NCBI RefSeq assembly: GCF_003382285.1
Contig: NZ_QTJR01000016.1
Span: forward strand, 1 to 64,000
Reading direction: 5' to 3'
From: Lysobacter soli
GTDB taxonomy: Bacteria > Pseudomonadota > Gammaproteobacteria > Xanthomonadales > Xanthomonadaceae
Length of the DNA stretch: 64,000 bases
The notes below the pieces were generated by a model. That model saw only the letters and a list, made by a program, of their open reading frames with translations. It did not search any database and was not told the DNA's origin. A program made the translations under genes and the position numbers. This document shows positions 52,176-62,557 of the stretch, in pieces (position 1 is the first letter of the stretch; each line of letters begins with the position of its first letter).

Positions 52176-55031
52176 TCAAGGCGTGCCCGTCACCGCGTTG
52201 CCGTCGGCGTCGAGCACCTGCACGTCGCCCAGCTTGAGCGCGCGCACCGGCTTCTCGATCTGCTTGAGGTCGCCGACGACCACCCAGGTCAGCGCATTGG
52301 GGTCGATCGTCGACGCGGCGGCCTTCACCTGTTCGGGCGTGAGCGCTTCGATCTGCGCCTTGCGCTTGAACACGTAGTCGTCCGGACGGTCGTAGCGGAC
52401 GATGCCGCTGATGGCGCCCATCACCGACGAGGCCGTCTCGAACGCGCCCGGCAGGCTCAGGATTTCGGTCGCCTGGATCTTCGCCACTTCTTCCGGCTTC
52501 GGCGGCGCCTTGCCGGTGGCGTAGTCGGTGATCTCGCGGTTCAGTTCCTTGAGCGAATCGGCCGTCTTGTCGATCTGCACCGGCGCGAACGCCATCCACG
52601 GGCGCTGGCCCAGCGCGTTGGCCGAGAAGCTGTAGGCACCGTAGGCCCAGTGCTTGTTCTCGCGCAGGTTCATGTTGAGGCGCGAGGAGAACTCGCCGCC
52701 CAGGACGGAGTTGGCGATGTCGAAGCGGACCGAGTCGGCGTCCTTCGTCGAGGGCACGACTTCGCCCGCGAAGATGTTGGCCTGCACCGCGCCGGGCTGG
52801 TCGATCAGGTACACGCGCGGCTTGGCCGGGCGCGCGACCTCGCCGATCTGCGGACGCGCCGGCGCATTGCCGGCTGGCTTCCAGTCTCCCAGGTGCTTGT
52901 CGAGCAATGGGACGATCTCCTTCAGCGTCGTGTCGCCCACGACGATCAACGTGGCGCCTTCCGGGCGCACCCAGTCGCGATGGAAGGCGAGCAGGTCATC
53001 GCGCGTCAAAGACGCGATGGAGGCCTCGGTGCCGCTGCCACTGAAGGGAATCGCGTACGCGTGGCCGGCGCCGTACAGCAGCGGCGGCAGCACGCGCATG
53101 GCGGCGCCATTCGGACGCGCCTTCTCCTGCTTGATGCCGGCGACCCAGCTCGCCTTTACCCGGTCGATTTCCTTCTGGTCGAAGCGCGGCTCGCGCAGCA
53201 TCTTGGCGAACAGCGCGACCGACGGATCGAGGTTCTGCTTCAACGCTGAGAGATAGGCCTTGCCGCCGTCGAGCGACGCACCGGCGCCGAGATTCGCACC
53301 CAGCGATTCGGCGCGATCGCCGAACGCGAGCGAATCCAGCTCGCCCGCGCCCTCGTCCATCATGCCCATCGCGAAGCTTGACGTACCCAGCTTGCGGCCC
53401 TGGTCGGCGCTGAAGCCGCCGGCGAACTCGTAGCTCATCTGCACGACGGGAACGTCATGGCGCTCGGCAAGGATCACCGTCGTGCCGTTCTTCAGCGTCG
53501 CACGCTGCAGCGAAGGGAAGCGAAGGTCCGGGAACTGGCTGGTCTTCGGCGGGCCCGCACTGCGGTCGACGGTGCTCGCCGTAGTTGTGAACCTGGGATC
53601 GACCGCCGGCAGCTTCATCGGTGCCGGCGTGACCGAGGGATCCTCGGCAACGAGGGTGCGATCGCCCGGCACGACGACGAGCGTGTGGCTGCCCTTGGTC
53701 AGCCAGTTGTTCGCAACGGCCGTGAGGTCGCGCGCGCTGGCGGTGTCGATGATCTTCAGGCTGTCGCGGAAGCACCCCGGATCGCCGGTGTAGACCGTGC
53801 ACTCGGCGAGCGCGTCGGCCTTGCCGCCGGAGCCGCCGATGCGTTCGATGCCGCGCACGAAGCCGGCCTTGAAGACGGTACGGGCCTGTTCCAGTTCGGC
53901 CTTCGTCGGGCCGTCCTTCAGCAGCTTCTGCAGCTCCTCGTCGATGATCGCCTCGACCTTCGCCGGGTCCACGCCCTGCTTCACGTCGGCGGTGATGACG
54001 AAGTTTGAACTGAGCTGCATCGAGTACGCCGCGGCGGAGACGTTGTCGACCAGCTTCTCCTCATGCAGCAGGCGCTTGTCCAGGCGCGAGGACTTGCTGC
54101 CGCCCAGCACCTGCGCGAACAGCTGCAGCTTGTCGAGGTCCGGCGTGCCGGCCTGCGCGACGTTCCACACGCGATGCACGCGTGCCTGCGGCACCTTGTC
54201 GGTCATCGTGCTGCGCGTGGACTTGGCCAGCGGCGCGACGTCGACCTGCGGCTGCGCCATGGTCGGGGTGGCGGGAATGTCGCCGAAGTACTTCGTCACC
54301 TTTTCCTTCGCCGTCGCGACATCGATGTCGCCGGCCAGCACGAGCACGGCGTTGTTCGGCCCGTACCACGTGCGGAACCAGCCCTTCACGTCGTCGAGCG
54401 AGGCGGCGTCGAGGTCGGCCATCGAGCCGATGGTGCTGTGGTGGTACGGGTGCGTCTTCGGATACAGCGCCTTGCCCAGCGCGTCCCAGACCTGGCCGTA
54501 AGGCTGGTTCTCGCCCTCGCGCTTTTCGTTCTGGACGACGCCGCGCTGCTCGTCGAGCGTCTTCTGGTCGATCGCGCCGAGCAGGTGGCCCATGCGGTCG
54601 GATTCCATCCACAGCGCCATGTCCAGCGCGGTGGTCGGCACGTTCTGGAAGTAGTTGGTGCGGTCGGAATTGGTGGTGCCGTTCATGTCGGTGGCGCCGA
54701 CCAGTTCGAACGGTTCGAAGTACTCGCCGCGGTGGTTTTCCGAACCGTTGAACATCAGGTGTTCGAACAGGTGCGCGAAGCCGGTGCGGCCGGCCGGCTC
54801 GTCCTTGCTGCCCACGTGGTACCAGAGGTTCACCGCGACGATCGGCGCCTTGCGGTCCGTGTGCACCACCACCCGCAGCCCGTTGGGCAGGGTGAATTCC
54901 TCGAAGGGGATGTCGACCGTCGTCTTGGGTGCGGCCATCGCGGCCACCGGCGTGAGCGCGGCGACCCCGCCGAAGGTGGCAGCCAGGGCCAGGGCGAGCG
55001 CGGCCAGGCGCGGGCGGGACGAAGCGGACAT
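52176..55031 (-). CDS. Periplasmic M16 family zinc metallopeptidase
   Basis: From the ATG at 55031 (AGGAG ribosome site) the protein has 951 aa with a signal peptide ending near AAMA-APKT. The N-terminal half carries the inverted zinc motif HLFEH in FAHLFEHLMFNG and the downstream Glu region. The C-terminal half repeats the fold without the motif, the usual pitrilysin/insulinase arrangement in one chain. It probably degrades small peptides in the periplasm. Confidence 0.92.
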   Translation of the reverse strand: MSASSRPRLAALALALAATFGGVAALTPVAAMAAPKTTVDIPFEEFTLPNGLRVVVHTDRKAPIVAVNLWYHVGSKDEPAGRTGFAHLFEHLMFNGSENHRGEYFEPFELVGATDMNGTTNSDRTNYFQNVPTTALDMALWMESDRMGHLLGAIDQKTLDEQRGVVQNEKREGENQPYGQVWDALGKALYPKTHPYHHSTIGSMADLDAASLDDVKGWFRTWYGPNNAVLVLAGDIDVATAKEKVTKYFGDIPATPTMAQPQVDVAPLAKSTRSTMTDKVPQARVHRVWNVAQAGTPDLDKLQLFAQVLGGSKSSRLDKRLLHEEKLVDNVSAAAYSMQLSSNFVITADVKQGVDPAKVEAIIDEELQKLLKDGPTKAELEQARTVFKAGFVRGIERIGGSGGKADALAECTVYTGDPGCFRDSLKIIDTASARDLTAVANNWLTKGSHTLVVVPGDRTLVAEDPSVTPAPMKLPAVDPRFTTTASTVDRSAGPPKTSQFPDLRFPSLQRATLKNGTTVILAERHDVPVVQMSYEFAGGFSADQGRKLGTSSFAMGMMDEGAGELDSLAFGDRAESLGANLGAGASLDGGKAYLSALKQNLDPSVALFAKMLREPRFDQKEIDRVKASWVAGIKQEKARPNGAAMRVLPPLLYGAGHAYAIPFSGSGTEASIASLTRDDLLAFHRDWVRPEGATLIVVGDTTLKEIVPLLDKHLGDWKPAGNAPARPQIGEVARPAKPRVYLIDQPGAVQANIFAGEVVPSTKDADSVRFDIANSVLGGEFSSRLNMNLRENKHWAYGAYSFSANALGQRPWMAFAPVQIDKTADSLKELNREITDYATGKAPPKPEEVAKIQATEILSLPGAFETASSVMGAISGIVRYDRPDDYVFKRKAQIEALTPEQVKAAASTIDPNALTWVVVGDLKQIEKPVRALKLGDVQVLDADGNAVTGTP

Positions 55032-55204
55032 GACGGACTCCTGTGATTCGAACAGGCATCCTAGCCGTCGCCCGCGAGGCGGAGCACTAGGCCACAAGTC
55101 CCATCGGGCGTAGGAGTTTGGCTCGTGTTCGGGTCGGGCGGCCGTCGTCGGACGCTCACATGAACGCCCCTACACTGCCCGCCCGACCTTCCGGAACTCG
55201 TGCG

Positions 55205-55915
55205 ATGACGTCCCGACAGCCGCCACGTCGCAGTCTGGTCACCGGCGCCAACCGCGGGCTGGGCCTGGAATTCGCGCGACAACTGCTCGCGCACGGCGAC
55301 CACGTCGTCGCCACCTGTCGCCATCCCGGGCGCGCGAATGCGCTCAACCAGCTGGTCGGCGAACACCCCGGCCGCCTGCACGTATTGCCGCTGGATGTCG
55401 GCGATCCGAAGTCGCACGCCGAACTGGCGCGCGAGCTGCCGCTGGTGATGGACGGCATCGACCTGCTGATCAACAACGCGGGCGTGCTGCATTCGGGCGA
55501 GCGCTTCGGCCACGTGCCGCCGGCCAATCTCGACGACAGCCTGCGCACCAACGCGAGCGGCCCGTTCCTGCTCACGCAGACGCTCGCCGAGCGCCTCGTC
55601 GATGGCGCGACGGTCGCGAACCTGTCCTCCGTGCTGGGCTCGATCGCCTCGACCGCCAGCTTCAGCACGCCGAGTTACGCGATGTCGAAGGCCGCGCAGA
55701 ACATGGCGACCGTGCTGCTCGCCTCCGCGCTGCGCGAGCGCGGAATCGCCGTGATCGCGCTGCATCCGGGCTGGGTGCAGACCGACATGGGCGGCAGCGG
55801 CGCGCAGATCACGCCGGTCGATTCGGTGCGCGGGCTGCTCAAGGTCATCGACGGCGTGGGCATCGGCGACAGCGGAACGTTCCTGGATTACCGCGGAAAG
55901 CCCGTGCCGTGGTGA
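55205..55915 (+). CDS. Short-chain dehydrogenase/reductase
   Basis: The 236-aa protein has the cofactor motif TGANRGLGLEFAR, LDVGDP, NNAGVL, and the catalytic Ser (NLSSVLGS) and YAMSK. It ends with a GKPVPW tail and is nearest to the carbonyl-reductase-like SDRs; the substrate is unknown. I chose the ATG at 55205 because a TACACT box at 55171-55176 would place the transcription start downstream of the earlier ATG at 55160. Confidence 0.82.
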   Translation: MTSRQPPRRSLVTGANRGLGLEFARQLLAHGDHVVATCRHPGRANALNQLVGEHPGRLHVLPLDVGDPKSHAELARELPLVMDGIDLLINNAGVLHSGERFGHVPPANLDDSLRTNASGPFLLTQTLAERLVDGATVANLSSVLGSIASTASFSTPSYAMSKAAQNMATVLLASALRERGIAVIALHPGWVQTDMGGSGAQITPVDSVRGLLKVIDGVGIGDSGTFLDYRGKPVPW

Positions 55916-55946
55916 CGCCAGCGCGCGCGAAGGCGATCATGGGCGC

Positions 55947-56426
55947 ATGTTCGACGTCATCCTCTTCCAGCCGGAAATCCCGCCCAACACGGGCAACGTG
56001 ATCCGCCTGTGCGCCAATACCGGCGCGCGGCTGCATCTCATCGAACCGCTCGGTTTCACGCTGGAGGACAAGCAGCTCAAGCGCGCGGGGCTGGACTACC
56101 ACGAGTACGCGACCTTGCAGGTGCATGCGGACCTGTCCGCGGCGCTGGCGTCGATCACCGCCGCGAACCAGGCGCCGCCGCGGTTGTTCGCGCTGAGCAC
56201 GCGCGGCACGGTGCGCTTCGATACGCCGCGCTACCAGCCGGGCGACGCGTTCCTGTTCGGGCCGGAAACGCGCGGTCTTCCGGCCGACGTGCTGGAAAGC
56301 GTGCCGGCCGCGCAGCGCCTGCGGCTGCCGATGCGACCGGACAACCGCAGCCTCAATCTTTCGAACGCGGTGGCGGTGTGCGTGTTCGAGGCGTGGCGGC
56401 AGCGCGGGTTCGAAGGGAGCGCGTAA
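55947..56426 (+). CDS. trmL: tRNA (cytidine/uridine-2'-O-)-methyltransferase TrmL
   Basis: This SPOUT-family methyltransferase modifies the wobble ribose of tRNA-Leu. The 159-aa minimal form has PPNTGNVIRLCANTG (motif 1), the FLFGPETRGLP loop and the knot motif MRPDNRSLNLSNAVAVCVFEA (written as two segments, MRPDNRSLN and LSNAVAVCVFEA). Size and motifs match E. coli TrmL (YibK). It follows the SDR gene by 31 bp on the same strand and may be co-transcribed. A palindrome lies after its stop. Confidence 0.94.
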   Translation: MFDVILFQPEIPPNTGNVIRLCANTGARLHLIEPLGFTLEDKQLKRAGLDYHEYATLQVHADLSAALASITAANQAPPRLFALSTRGTVRFDTPRYQPGDAFLFGPETRGLPADVLESVPAAQRLRLPMRPDNRSLNLSNAVAVCVFEAWRQRGFEGSA

Positions 56427-56434
56427 GCGTTACA

Positions 56435-56470
56435 CCATCCCCGCCCAACCCTCCCCTTGAAGGGGAGGGC
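56435..56470. repeat. REP-like palindrome between convergent trmL and amidohydrolase genes
   Basis: CCCTCCCCT (56449-56457) and AGGGGAGGG (56461-56469) form a perfect 9-bp stem over a 3-base loop, preceded by CCATCCCCGCCCAA. It is related to the arms of the DUF559 cassette. The position suggests service as a terminator. Confidence 0.65.
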
Positions 56471-56484
56471 TTCAAGCACGTGAT

Positions 56485-57846
56485 CTAGCGCGCGTCGGCG
56501 ACCGAGGCGGGCGACGTCGGCGAATGCAGATAGTCCAGCGTTACCTGCAGCAGCGCGCGCAGGCCTAGGTCGAGCGACGCTTCGTCCAGCGCGAACTTCG
56601 GCGAATGGTTGCTCGGCGCGGTGACCGGATCGATGCCCTTCGCGGTCGCGCCGACGAAGAAGAACATCGACGGCACTTCCTTCGCGTAGAACGAGAAGTC
56701 CTCCGCGCCCATCTGAAGCGGCGGTTCGATGACGTTGTCGGCACCGGCCACGGCCTTCAGGCTCGGGATCATGCGCGCCGTCAGCGCCGGGTCGTTCACC
56801 GTCACCGGGTTGCCGTCCTGGTCGGGAACACTCGCCTCGGCCGTCGCGCCGTTGGCGGCGCTGACGTGCTCGGCGACGTTCTTCAGATCGCCGAAGATCT
56901 TCTGGCGCATGCCTTCATCGAAGGTGCGGATGGTGCCGACCAGTTCGACTTCGTCGGGAATGATGTTGTAGCGGATGCCGCCCTTGATCGCGCCGAAGCT
57001 CACCACCGCGGGCAGTTTCGCGATGTCGGTGCGACGGCTGACGATGGTCTGCGCGGTGCCGATCACGTCGGCGGCGGCGACGATCGGATCGATGCCGCCC
57101 CACGGGCGCGAACCGTGCGTCTGGCGGCCCTTCACCTTGATGGTGAACTTGTCGGACGCGGCCATCAGCGGGCCCTGGCGCACGCCGATCTGGCCGACCG
57201 GCAGCGTCGAGAACACGTGCAGGCCGAACATCGCGTCGGGCTTGAAGTCCTTGAACAGGCCTTCTTCGAGCATGAGCGATGCACCGCCTTCCTCGCCGTC
57301 CGGCGCGCCTTCTTCCGATGGCTGGAACACCAGCATGACCGAGCCCGGAAGGTCGGCCTTCATCTTCACCAGCGCGTCGGCGATGCCGAGCAGGATGCTG
57401 GTGTGCGCGTCGTGGCCGCAGGCGTGCATGACGCCGACGGTCTCGCCGCGGAAGGTCGCGGTGGCCTTCGATGCGAAAGGCAGGTCGACCTGCTCCGTCA
57501 CCGGCAGCGCATCCATGTCCGCGCGCAGCGCGACCTTCGGACCGGGCTTGCCGCCCTGGATGATCGCGACCACGCCGTGGTGCGCGATGCCGACCTTCGG
57601 CTTCAGGCCCAGCGCGCGCAGGTGTTCGGCCACCTTCGCGGCGGTGCGCTCCTCGCGGTTGGACAACTCCGGATGCTGGTGGAAATCGCGTCGCCACGTG
57701 ACGACCTTCTGCTGCACGGACTTCGCGGCGGCTGCCACTTCCGGCCGCTCGCCGGCAGGCGCGGCCTGCGCGTGGGCGCCGTGCGAGGTCATGAACAAGG
57801 GCGTGGCAAGCAGTGCGCTGCTCAGCAGCGCGGGCATCAGGCGCAT
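56485..57846 (-). CDS. Exported M20 family amidohydrolase, copy 1
   Basis: The 453-aa protein has a signal peptide (ALLSSALLATPLFM... ending near GAHA) and an M20D fold of the hippurate hydrolase/N-acyl-amino-acid hydrolase type. Metal-binding features are ADMDALPV and HACGHDAHTSILLG with the Cys-Gly-His-Asp. EEG and ASDKFTIKVKGRQTHGSRPW of the dimerisation domain follow. The substrate is probably an N-acylated amino acid or peptide. It is the tandem paralogue of the next gene upstream, 109 bp away. Confidence 0.88.
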   Translation of the reverse strand: MRLMPALLSSALLATPLFMTSHGAHAQAAPAGERPEVAAAAKSVQQKVVTWRRDFHQHPELSNREERTAAKVAEHLRALGLKPKVGIAHHGVVAIIQGGKPGPKVALRADMDALPVTEQVDLPFASKATATFRGETVGVMHACGHDAHTSILLGIADALVKMKADLPGSVMLVFQPSEEGAPDGEEGGASLMLEEGLFKDFKPDAMFGLHVFSTLPVGQIGVRQGPLMAASDKFTIKVKGRQTHGSRPWGGIDPIVAAADVIGTAQTIVSRRTDIAKLPAVVSFGAIKGGIRYNIIPDEVELVGTIRTFDEGMRQKIFGDLKNVAEHVSAANGATAEASVPDQDGNPVTVNDPALTARMIPSLKAVAGADNVIEPPLQMGAEDFSFYAKEVPSMFFFVGATAKGIDPVTAPSNHSPKFALDEASLDLGLRALLQVTLDYLHSPTSPASVADAR

Positions 57847-57955
57847 CGACGGTGACTCCCCGGAGTGATGCGTCGATCCTAGCCGAAGCGGCTGTGCCGG
57901 ATCGGGCCGCGTCCGCGCTTTCGTGCGCTCGCGCGGCCGCCGGCCTCATCCGGCG

Positions 57956-59263
57956 CTACTTCGCGCCGAGGTAATCCAGCGCCACCTGCAGCATCGAGCG
58001 CACGCCGACGTCGAGTGCGCCTTCGTCCAGCAGGAACTGCGGTGAATGGTTGATCGGCGCCTTCGCGGGATCGGTGCCCTTCGCGGTGGAGCCGACGAAG
58101 AAGTACACGCCGGGCACCACATTGGCGAACTGCGCGAAGTCCTCGGCGACCGTCTGCAACGGCATCTCGACGACGTTCGCCTCGCCCACCGCGCGCTGCA
58201 GCGACGGGCGCACGCGCGTGGTCAGTGCGGGATCGTTGACCGTCGCCGGCGCGTTCGCGGCGACATCGAGCTTCGCCGTCGCGCCACTGGCATGCGCGAA
58301 ATCCTCGGCCGTCCGGCGGAAGCGCGCGATGATGTCCTCGCGCTGCGCCGCATCGAAGGTGCGCAGCGTGCCGACGAGTTTCGCTTCGTCGGGAATGATG
58401 TTGAAGCGCACGCCGGCGTTGAACTGGCCGGCGGTGAGCACCGCCGGAGACGCGGCTACGTTGACCTGGCGTGCGATGACGCTTTGCGTGCCCAGCAGGA
58501 TCTGCGCCGCGACGGTGATCGGATCCACGCCATCCCAGGGACGCGAGCCGTGCGTCTGCGCGCCGCGCACGGTCAGGCTCCATTCGTCGGCTGCGGCGAG
58601 CATCGGCCCGCTGCGCACGCCGACCTGGCCCACCGGCAATCCCGCCCAGACATGCAGGCCGAAAACGGCATCGGGCTTGAAATCGCGGAAGACGCCTTCG
58701 TCGAGCATGAGCTTGGCGCCGAAGTTCTCGCCCGCGTTCGGCGGGCCTTCCTCCGACGGCTGGAAGACGAACATCACCTCGCCTGGCAAGGTTGCCTTCT
58801 GCGCGGCGAGCGCGGTCGCGACGCCCAGCAGGATCGCGACATGCGCATCATGACCGCAGGCGTGCATGACGCCGACGTCCTGCCCGCGGTAGGTCGTGCG
58901 CACCTTCGATGCGAACGGCAAACCCGTCTGCTCGGTTACCGGCAACGCGTCCATGTCGGCGCGCAAGGCGATGCGCGGACCGGGCTTGCCGCCCTTCAGT
59001 ACCGCGACGACGCCCGTGTGCGCGATGCCGGTCTTCACCTGCAGGCCGAGCTTGCGCAGCTGGTCGGCGACGAGCTTCGCGGTGCGGACTTCGTTGTTGC
59101 CGAGTTCGGGATGCTGGTGGATGTCGCGACGCCACGCGACGACGTCCTTCTGCACCGCCTGTGCGGCGGCGGCGGTGTCGGGCGGGATCTGCTGGGCGGA
59201 TTGCGCGAAAGCCGGCGCGGCGAGCAGGGAAGCAGTCAGGAGAGCGAGCAGGTTCGGGCGCAT
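57956..59263 (-). CDS. Exported M20 family amidohydrolase, copy 2
   Basis: From the ATG at 59263 the protein has 435 aa, starting with a clear signal peptide (MRPNLLALLTASLLAAPAFA). It has the same order as copy 1: HQHPELGNNE, ADMDALPVTEQ, HACGHDAHVAILLG, QPSEEGPP, and GAQTHGSRPWDGVDPI. The two genes are tandem and probably arose by duplication, with diverged central regions that may set different substrates. Upstream sequence in frame is repeat-derived and was excluded. Confidence 0.88.
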   Translation of the reverse strand: MRPNLLALLTASLLAAPAFAQSAQQIPPDTAAAAQAVQKDVVAWRRDIHQHPELGNNEVRTAKLVADQLRKLGLQVKTGIAHTGVVAVLKGGKPGPRIALRADMDALPVTEQTGLPFASKVRTTYRGQDVGVMHACGHDAHVAILLGVATALAAQKATLPGEVMFVFQPSEEGPPNAGENFGAKLMLDEGVFRDFKPDAVFGLHVWAGLPVGQVGVRSGPMLAAADEWSLTVRGAQTHGSRPWDGVDPITVAAQILLGTQSVIARQVNVAASPAVLTAGQFNAGVRFNIIPDEAKLVGTLRTFDAAQREDIIARFRRTAEDFAHASGATAKLDVAANAPATVNDPALTTRVRPSLQRAVGEANVVEMPLQTVAEDFAQFANVVPGVYFFVGSTAKGTDPAKAPINHSPQFLLDEGALDVGVRSMLQVALDYLGAK

Positions 59264-59399
59264 GGCGGGCGACGGTCGGAGGGATCCGTCGATCCTAGCC
59301 CGACCGCGGCGCGGCGCACGATGCGGCATCTGGCGCGCGTTCTGCGATGCGCGACTGGCCTCATGCGCAATCGTCATGTGTCGGGAGCGAGCTCGTCCT

Positions 59400-59533
59400 C
59401 TCGCTTCTCCCGCGGGAGAGGCTGGTGAAGACTGAAACGTCAGCGGCACCCTGCCCTCATCCGTCCCGGATCAAGCCCCGGATCAGGTCCGGGGCAGGCT
59501 GTGCCGGCACCTTCTCCCGCGCGGGGAGAAGGG
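59400..59533. repeat. REP-like palindromes downstream of tex
   Basis: The 295-bp gap 59264-59558 has no gene I can support. It contains CTCCCGCGGGAG near 59407-59418 and, in inverted arrangement, CCTTCTCCCGC (59510-59520) pairing with GGGGAGAAGG (59523-59532). Between them CCCTCATCCG and a run of CCCGGATC-type repeats occur. It is the same family as at 33978-34069 and is 26 bp from the tex stop. Confidence 0.65.
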
Positions 59534-59558
59534 ATCGCCCTGAACGACGGCGCGGGAA

Positions 59559-61925
59559 CTAGCTCTTCTTCGCCTTGGCGAATGCCGCCGCCAGCGCGTT
59601 GTTCATCGGCGGCGGCGTGTTCGCGCGTGCGGCGTTGAAACCGCCACCGCGCGCGTCGCGACCGCCATCGCGTCCACCGCGCGATGCATTGCCACGCGGC
59701 GCGCTGCGATCATCGCGATCGCCACGCGGTGCAGGCGCGGTGTCGTCGAGGCGACGCGTCAGCGCGATGCGCTTGCGCGGCACGTCGACCTCCAGCACCT
59801 TCACCTTGACGATGTCGCCCGCCTTCACCACTTCGCGCGGATCCTTCACGTACTTGTCCGAGAGTGCGGAGATGTGGATCAGGCCGTCCTGGTGCACGCC
59901 GATGTCGACGAACGCGCCGAACGCGGCGACGTTGCTCACCACGCCTTCCAGGATCATGCCTTCGCGCAGGTCCTTGATGTCTTCCACGCCGTCGGCGAAG
60001 CGCGCGGCCTTGAACTCCGGACGCGGGTCGCGGCCCGGCTTTTCCAGCTCCTTCAGGATGTCGCGCACCGTCGGCACGCCGAAGGTTTCATCGATGAACT
60101 GCTCGGCCTTGAGTGAGCGCAACAGCGACGCATCGCCGATCAACTGCTTCACCTCGCGGCCGCACTGCTTGAGGATGCGCTCGACCACCGGATAGGCCTC
60201 CGGATGCACCGACGAGGCATCCAGCGGCTGGTCGCCATCGGCGATGCGCAGGAAGCCGGCGCACTGCTCGAACGTCTTGTCGCCGAGGCGCGGCACCTTC
60301 AGCAGTTCCTTGCGCGATTTGAACGCGCCGTTCGCATCGCGATACACGACGATGTTCTGCGCGATCGTCGACGACAGGCCCGACACGCGCGTGAGCAACG
60401 CCGCCGAGGCGGTGTTCACGTCGACGCCGACGGCGTTCACGCAGTCCTCGACCTTCGCATCGAGTGCGCGCGCGAGCTTGAACTGGTCCACGTCGTGCTG
60501 GTACTGGCCGACGCCGATCGCCTTGGGTTCGATCTTCACCAGTTCCGCCAGCGGATCCTGCAACCGGCGTGCGATCGACACTGCGCCGCGGATCGACACG
60601 TCGAGGTCCGGGAACTCCTTCGCCGCGAACTCCGACGCCGAATACACCGACGCGCCGGCCTCGCTCACGACGATCTTCTGCATCTTCAGCTCGGGCGCGA
60701 GCTTGATGAGATCGCCGGCGAGCTTGTCGGTTTCGCGCGACGCGGTGCCGTTGCCGATGGCGATCAGCTCCACCGAATGCTTCGCGCACAGCGCGCGCAG
60801 GATCATCAGCGACTGGTCCCACTGGCGCTTGGGTTCGTGCGGATAGATCGTCGCGGTATCGACGAGCTTGCCGGTGCGGTCCACCACGGCGACCTTCACG
60901 CCGGTGCGCAGGCCCGGGTCGAGGCCGAGCACGGCCTTCGGCCCGGCGGGCGCGGCGAGCAGCAGGTCTTTGAGGTTGTCGCCGAAGACGTCGATGGCCT
61001 CGGCCTCGGCCTTTTCGCGCGCCTGCGAGAACAGGTCGAGCGTGAGGTGCAGGTGCAGCTTCGCCTTCCACGTGAGGCGGCACGAATCCATCAGCCACTT
61101 GTCGGCGGCGCGACCCTGCGCCTTGATGCCGGCGTGGTGCGCGACGCGGCCTTCGCCCTGCAGGTGACCGGCGTCGGCATCGGTGCCGGGATCGAGGTCG
61201 ATGAACAGGAACTCCTCGCGACGACCGCGGAACAGCGCGAGCAACCGGTGCGACGGGATCTTCGACAGCGGTTCGGCGTGGTCGAAGTAATCGCGGAACT
61301 TCTCGCCGGCCGCTTCCTTGCCCTCGGCCACGCGCGAGCGGATCACGCCGACGTCGGCCAGCCAGTTGCGCAGTTCGCCGACGAGCGCGGCGTCCTCACC
61401 CCAGCGCTCCATCAGGATCGCGCGCGCGCCGTCGAGCGCGGCCTTGACGTCGGCGACGCCCTTCTCGGCATCGACGTAAGTCGCCGCAAGCGTTTCGGGA
61501 ACCTGCGTCGGGTCGGCCAGCAGGCCATCGGCGAGCGGCTCCAGACCGGCTTCGCGCGCGATCTGCGCACGCGTGCGGCGCTTCTGCTTGTACGGCAGGT
61601 AGAGGTCTTCCAGGCGCGCCTTGCTGTCGGCAGCGATGATGTCGGCGCGCAGCGCGTCGGTCATCTTGCCCTGCTCCTCGATGCTGGCCAGCACCGCGAC
61701 GCGGCGATCTTCCAGTTCGCGCAGGTACGTCAGGCGCGTTTCGAGGTTGCGCAGCTGCGTGTCGTCGAGGCCGCCGGTGACTTCCTTGCGGTAGCGCGCG
61801 ATGAACGGAACGGTCGCGCCCTCGTCGAGCAGCGCGATGGCGGAGAGCGCCTGCTGCGGTTGTGCGTTGATTTCCTCGGCGATGAGGCGGGCGATCTTTG
61901 CGGCGACTTGCGGGGTGTGCTGCAT
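59559..61925 (-). CDS. tex: Tex family RNA-binding transcription accessory protein
   Basis: The 788-aa protein has the N-terminal helical region ([17 protein letters not shown]), the YqgF-like RNase H fold domain ([18 protein letters not shown]) and helix-hairpin-helix motifs. A C-terminal S1 RNA-binding domain ([20 protein letters not shown]) is followed by an Arg/Gly-rich tail ([16 protein letters not shown]). Tex is linked to transcription and stress tolerance in several pathogens. The RG-rich tail is longer than in E. coli YhgF and may add RNA binding. The ATG at 61925 is preceded by GGAAG; an in-frame TTG lies three codons upstream. Confidence 0.93.
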   Translation of the reverse strand: MQHTPQVAAKIARLIAEEINAQPQQALSAIALLDEGATVPFIARYRKEVTGGLDDTQLRNLETRLTYLRELEDRRVAVLASIEEQGKMTDALRADIIAADSKARLEDLYLPYKQKRRTRAQIAREAGLEPLADGLLADPTQVPETLAATYVDAEKGVADVKAALDGARAILMERWGEDAALVGELRNWLADVGVIRSRVAEGKEAAGEKFRDYFDHAEPLSKIPSHRLLALFRGRREEFLFIDLDPGTDADAGHLQGEGRVAHHAGIKAQGRAADKWLMDSCRLTWKAKLHLHLTLDLFSQAREKAEAEAIDVFGDNLKDLLLAAPAGPKAVLGLDPGLRTGVKVAVVDRTGKLVDTATIYPHEPKRQWDQSLMILRALCAKHSVELIAIGNGTASRETDKLAGDLIKLAPELKMQKIVVSEAGASVYSASEFAAKEFPDLDVSIRGAVSIARRLQDPLAELVKIEPKAIGVGQYQHDVDQFKLARALDAKVEDCVNAVGVDVNTASAALLTRVSGLSSTIAQNIVVYRDANGAFKSRKELLKVPRLGDKTFEQCAGFLRIADGDQPLDASSVHPEAYPVVERILKQCGREVKQLIGDASLLRSLKAEQFIDETFGVPTVRDILKELEKPGRDPRPEFKAARFADGVEDIKDLREGMILEGVVSNVAAFGAFVDIGVHQDGLIHISALSDKYVKDPREVVKAGDIVKVKVLEVDVPRKRIALTRRLDDTAPAPRGDRDDRSAPRGNASRGGRDGGRDARGGGFNAARANTPPPMNNALAAAFAKAKKS

Positions 61926-62017
61926 TGCTTCCAATCGTCAAAGCCCGGCAATCCGGGAGAAGGCCGATTGTCGCAATGTGCACCGCGGCGCGGTACCCGT
62001 TGACATCGCGGCGCGCT

Positions 62018-62485
62018 TCATTCGGCCAGGTCGAGCACCGGAAGGCCGGATTCGGCGCACCAGGCCTCGTATGCGTGCCGTTGCGAATGCGCATCCGCGC
62101 GCGAGGTCACCACGCCGCCCGGCCCGAGGAACTCCACTGCGCCGATGACGACCACCAGCGCGGTCATTTCCGCGTCGCCCGTGACGCGCCACCAGTCGGT
62201 GTTGCCGGGCGGCTCGTAGACGTAATCGCCGGGGCCGATCACCTCGCCGGTGCACAGCGTGCGCGTGCCGGCGAGGTTGTAGGCGTGGATTTCGCCGGTG
62301 TGGCGATGCAGCGGCATGATCGCGCCCGGCGCCATGCGCAGCAGTTCGACGAACCCGCGCCCGCCTGCAAGGAAGCGCAGCGGCTTCCAGGACTTTTCGG
62401 CGGACATCGGAATCCACGGCGTGTCGCCGCCGGCAGCGACGCGGGCGGGCAGGAAGTCGTCGATCGGGCATTGGCGTGCGGTCAT
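62018..62485 (-). CDS. Cupin domain protein
   Basis: The 155-aa protein has a ChrR/dihydroxyacetophenone-dioxygenase-like cupin. Metal ligands are visible in LHRHTGEIHAYN (two His and Glu, then His) and a later GDYVYEPPGNTDWW. The sequence begins with PWIPMSAEKSWKPLRFL. The reaction is unknown; an oxygenase or isomerase role is possible. It is divergent from the MocR-type regulator with 72 bp between them, so the regulator may control it. Confidence 0.75.
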   Translation of the reverse strand: MTARQCPIDDFLPARVAAGGDTPWIPMSAEKSWKPLRFLAGGRGFVELLRMAPGAIMPLHRHTGEIHAYNLAGTRTLCTGEVIGPGDYVYEPPGNTDWWRVTGDAEMTALVVVIGAVEFLGPGGVVTSRADAHSQRHAYEAWCAESGLPVLDLAE

Positions 62486-62557
62486 GGCGGCGCTCCGGAT
62501 GCGGGGTCGATGGCCATGCCGTAGGCTTTGACTGGACCCACGCGCAGGCCAGTTGCC

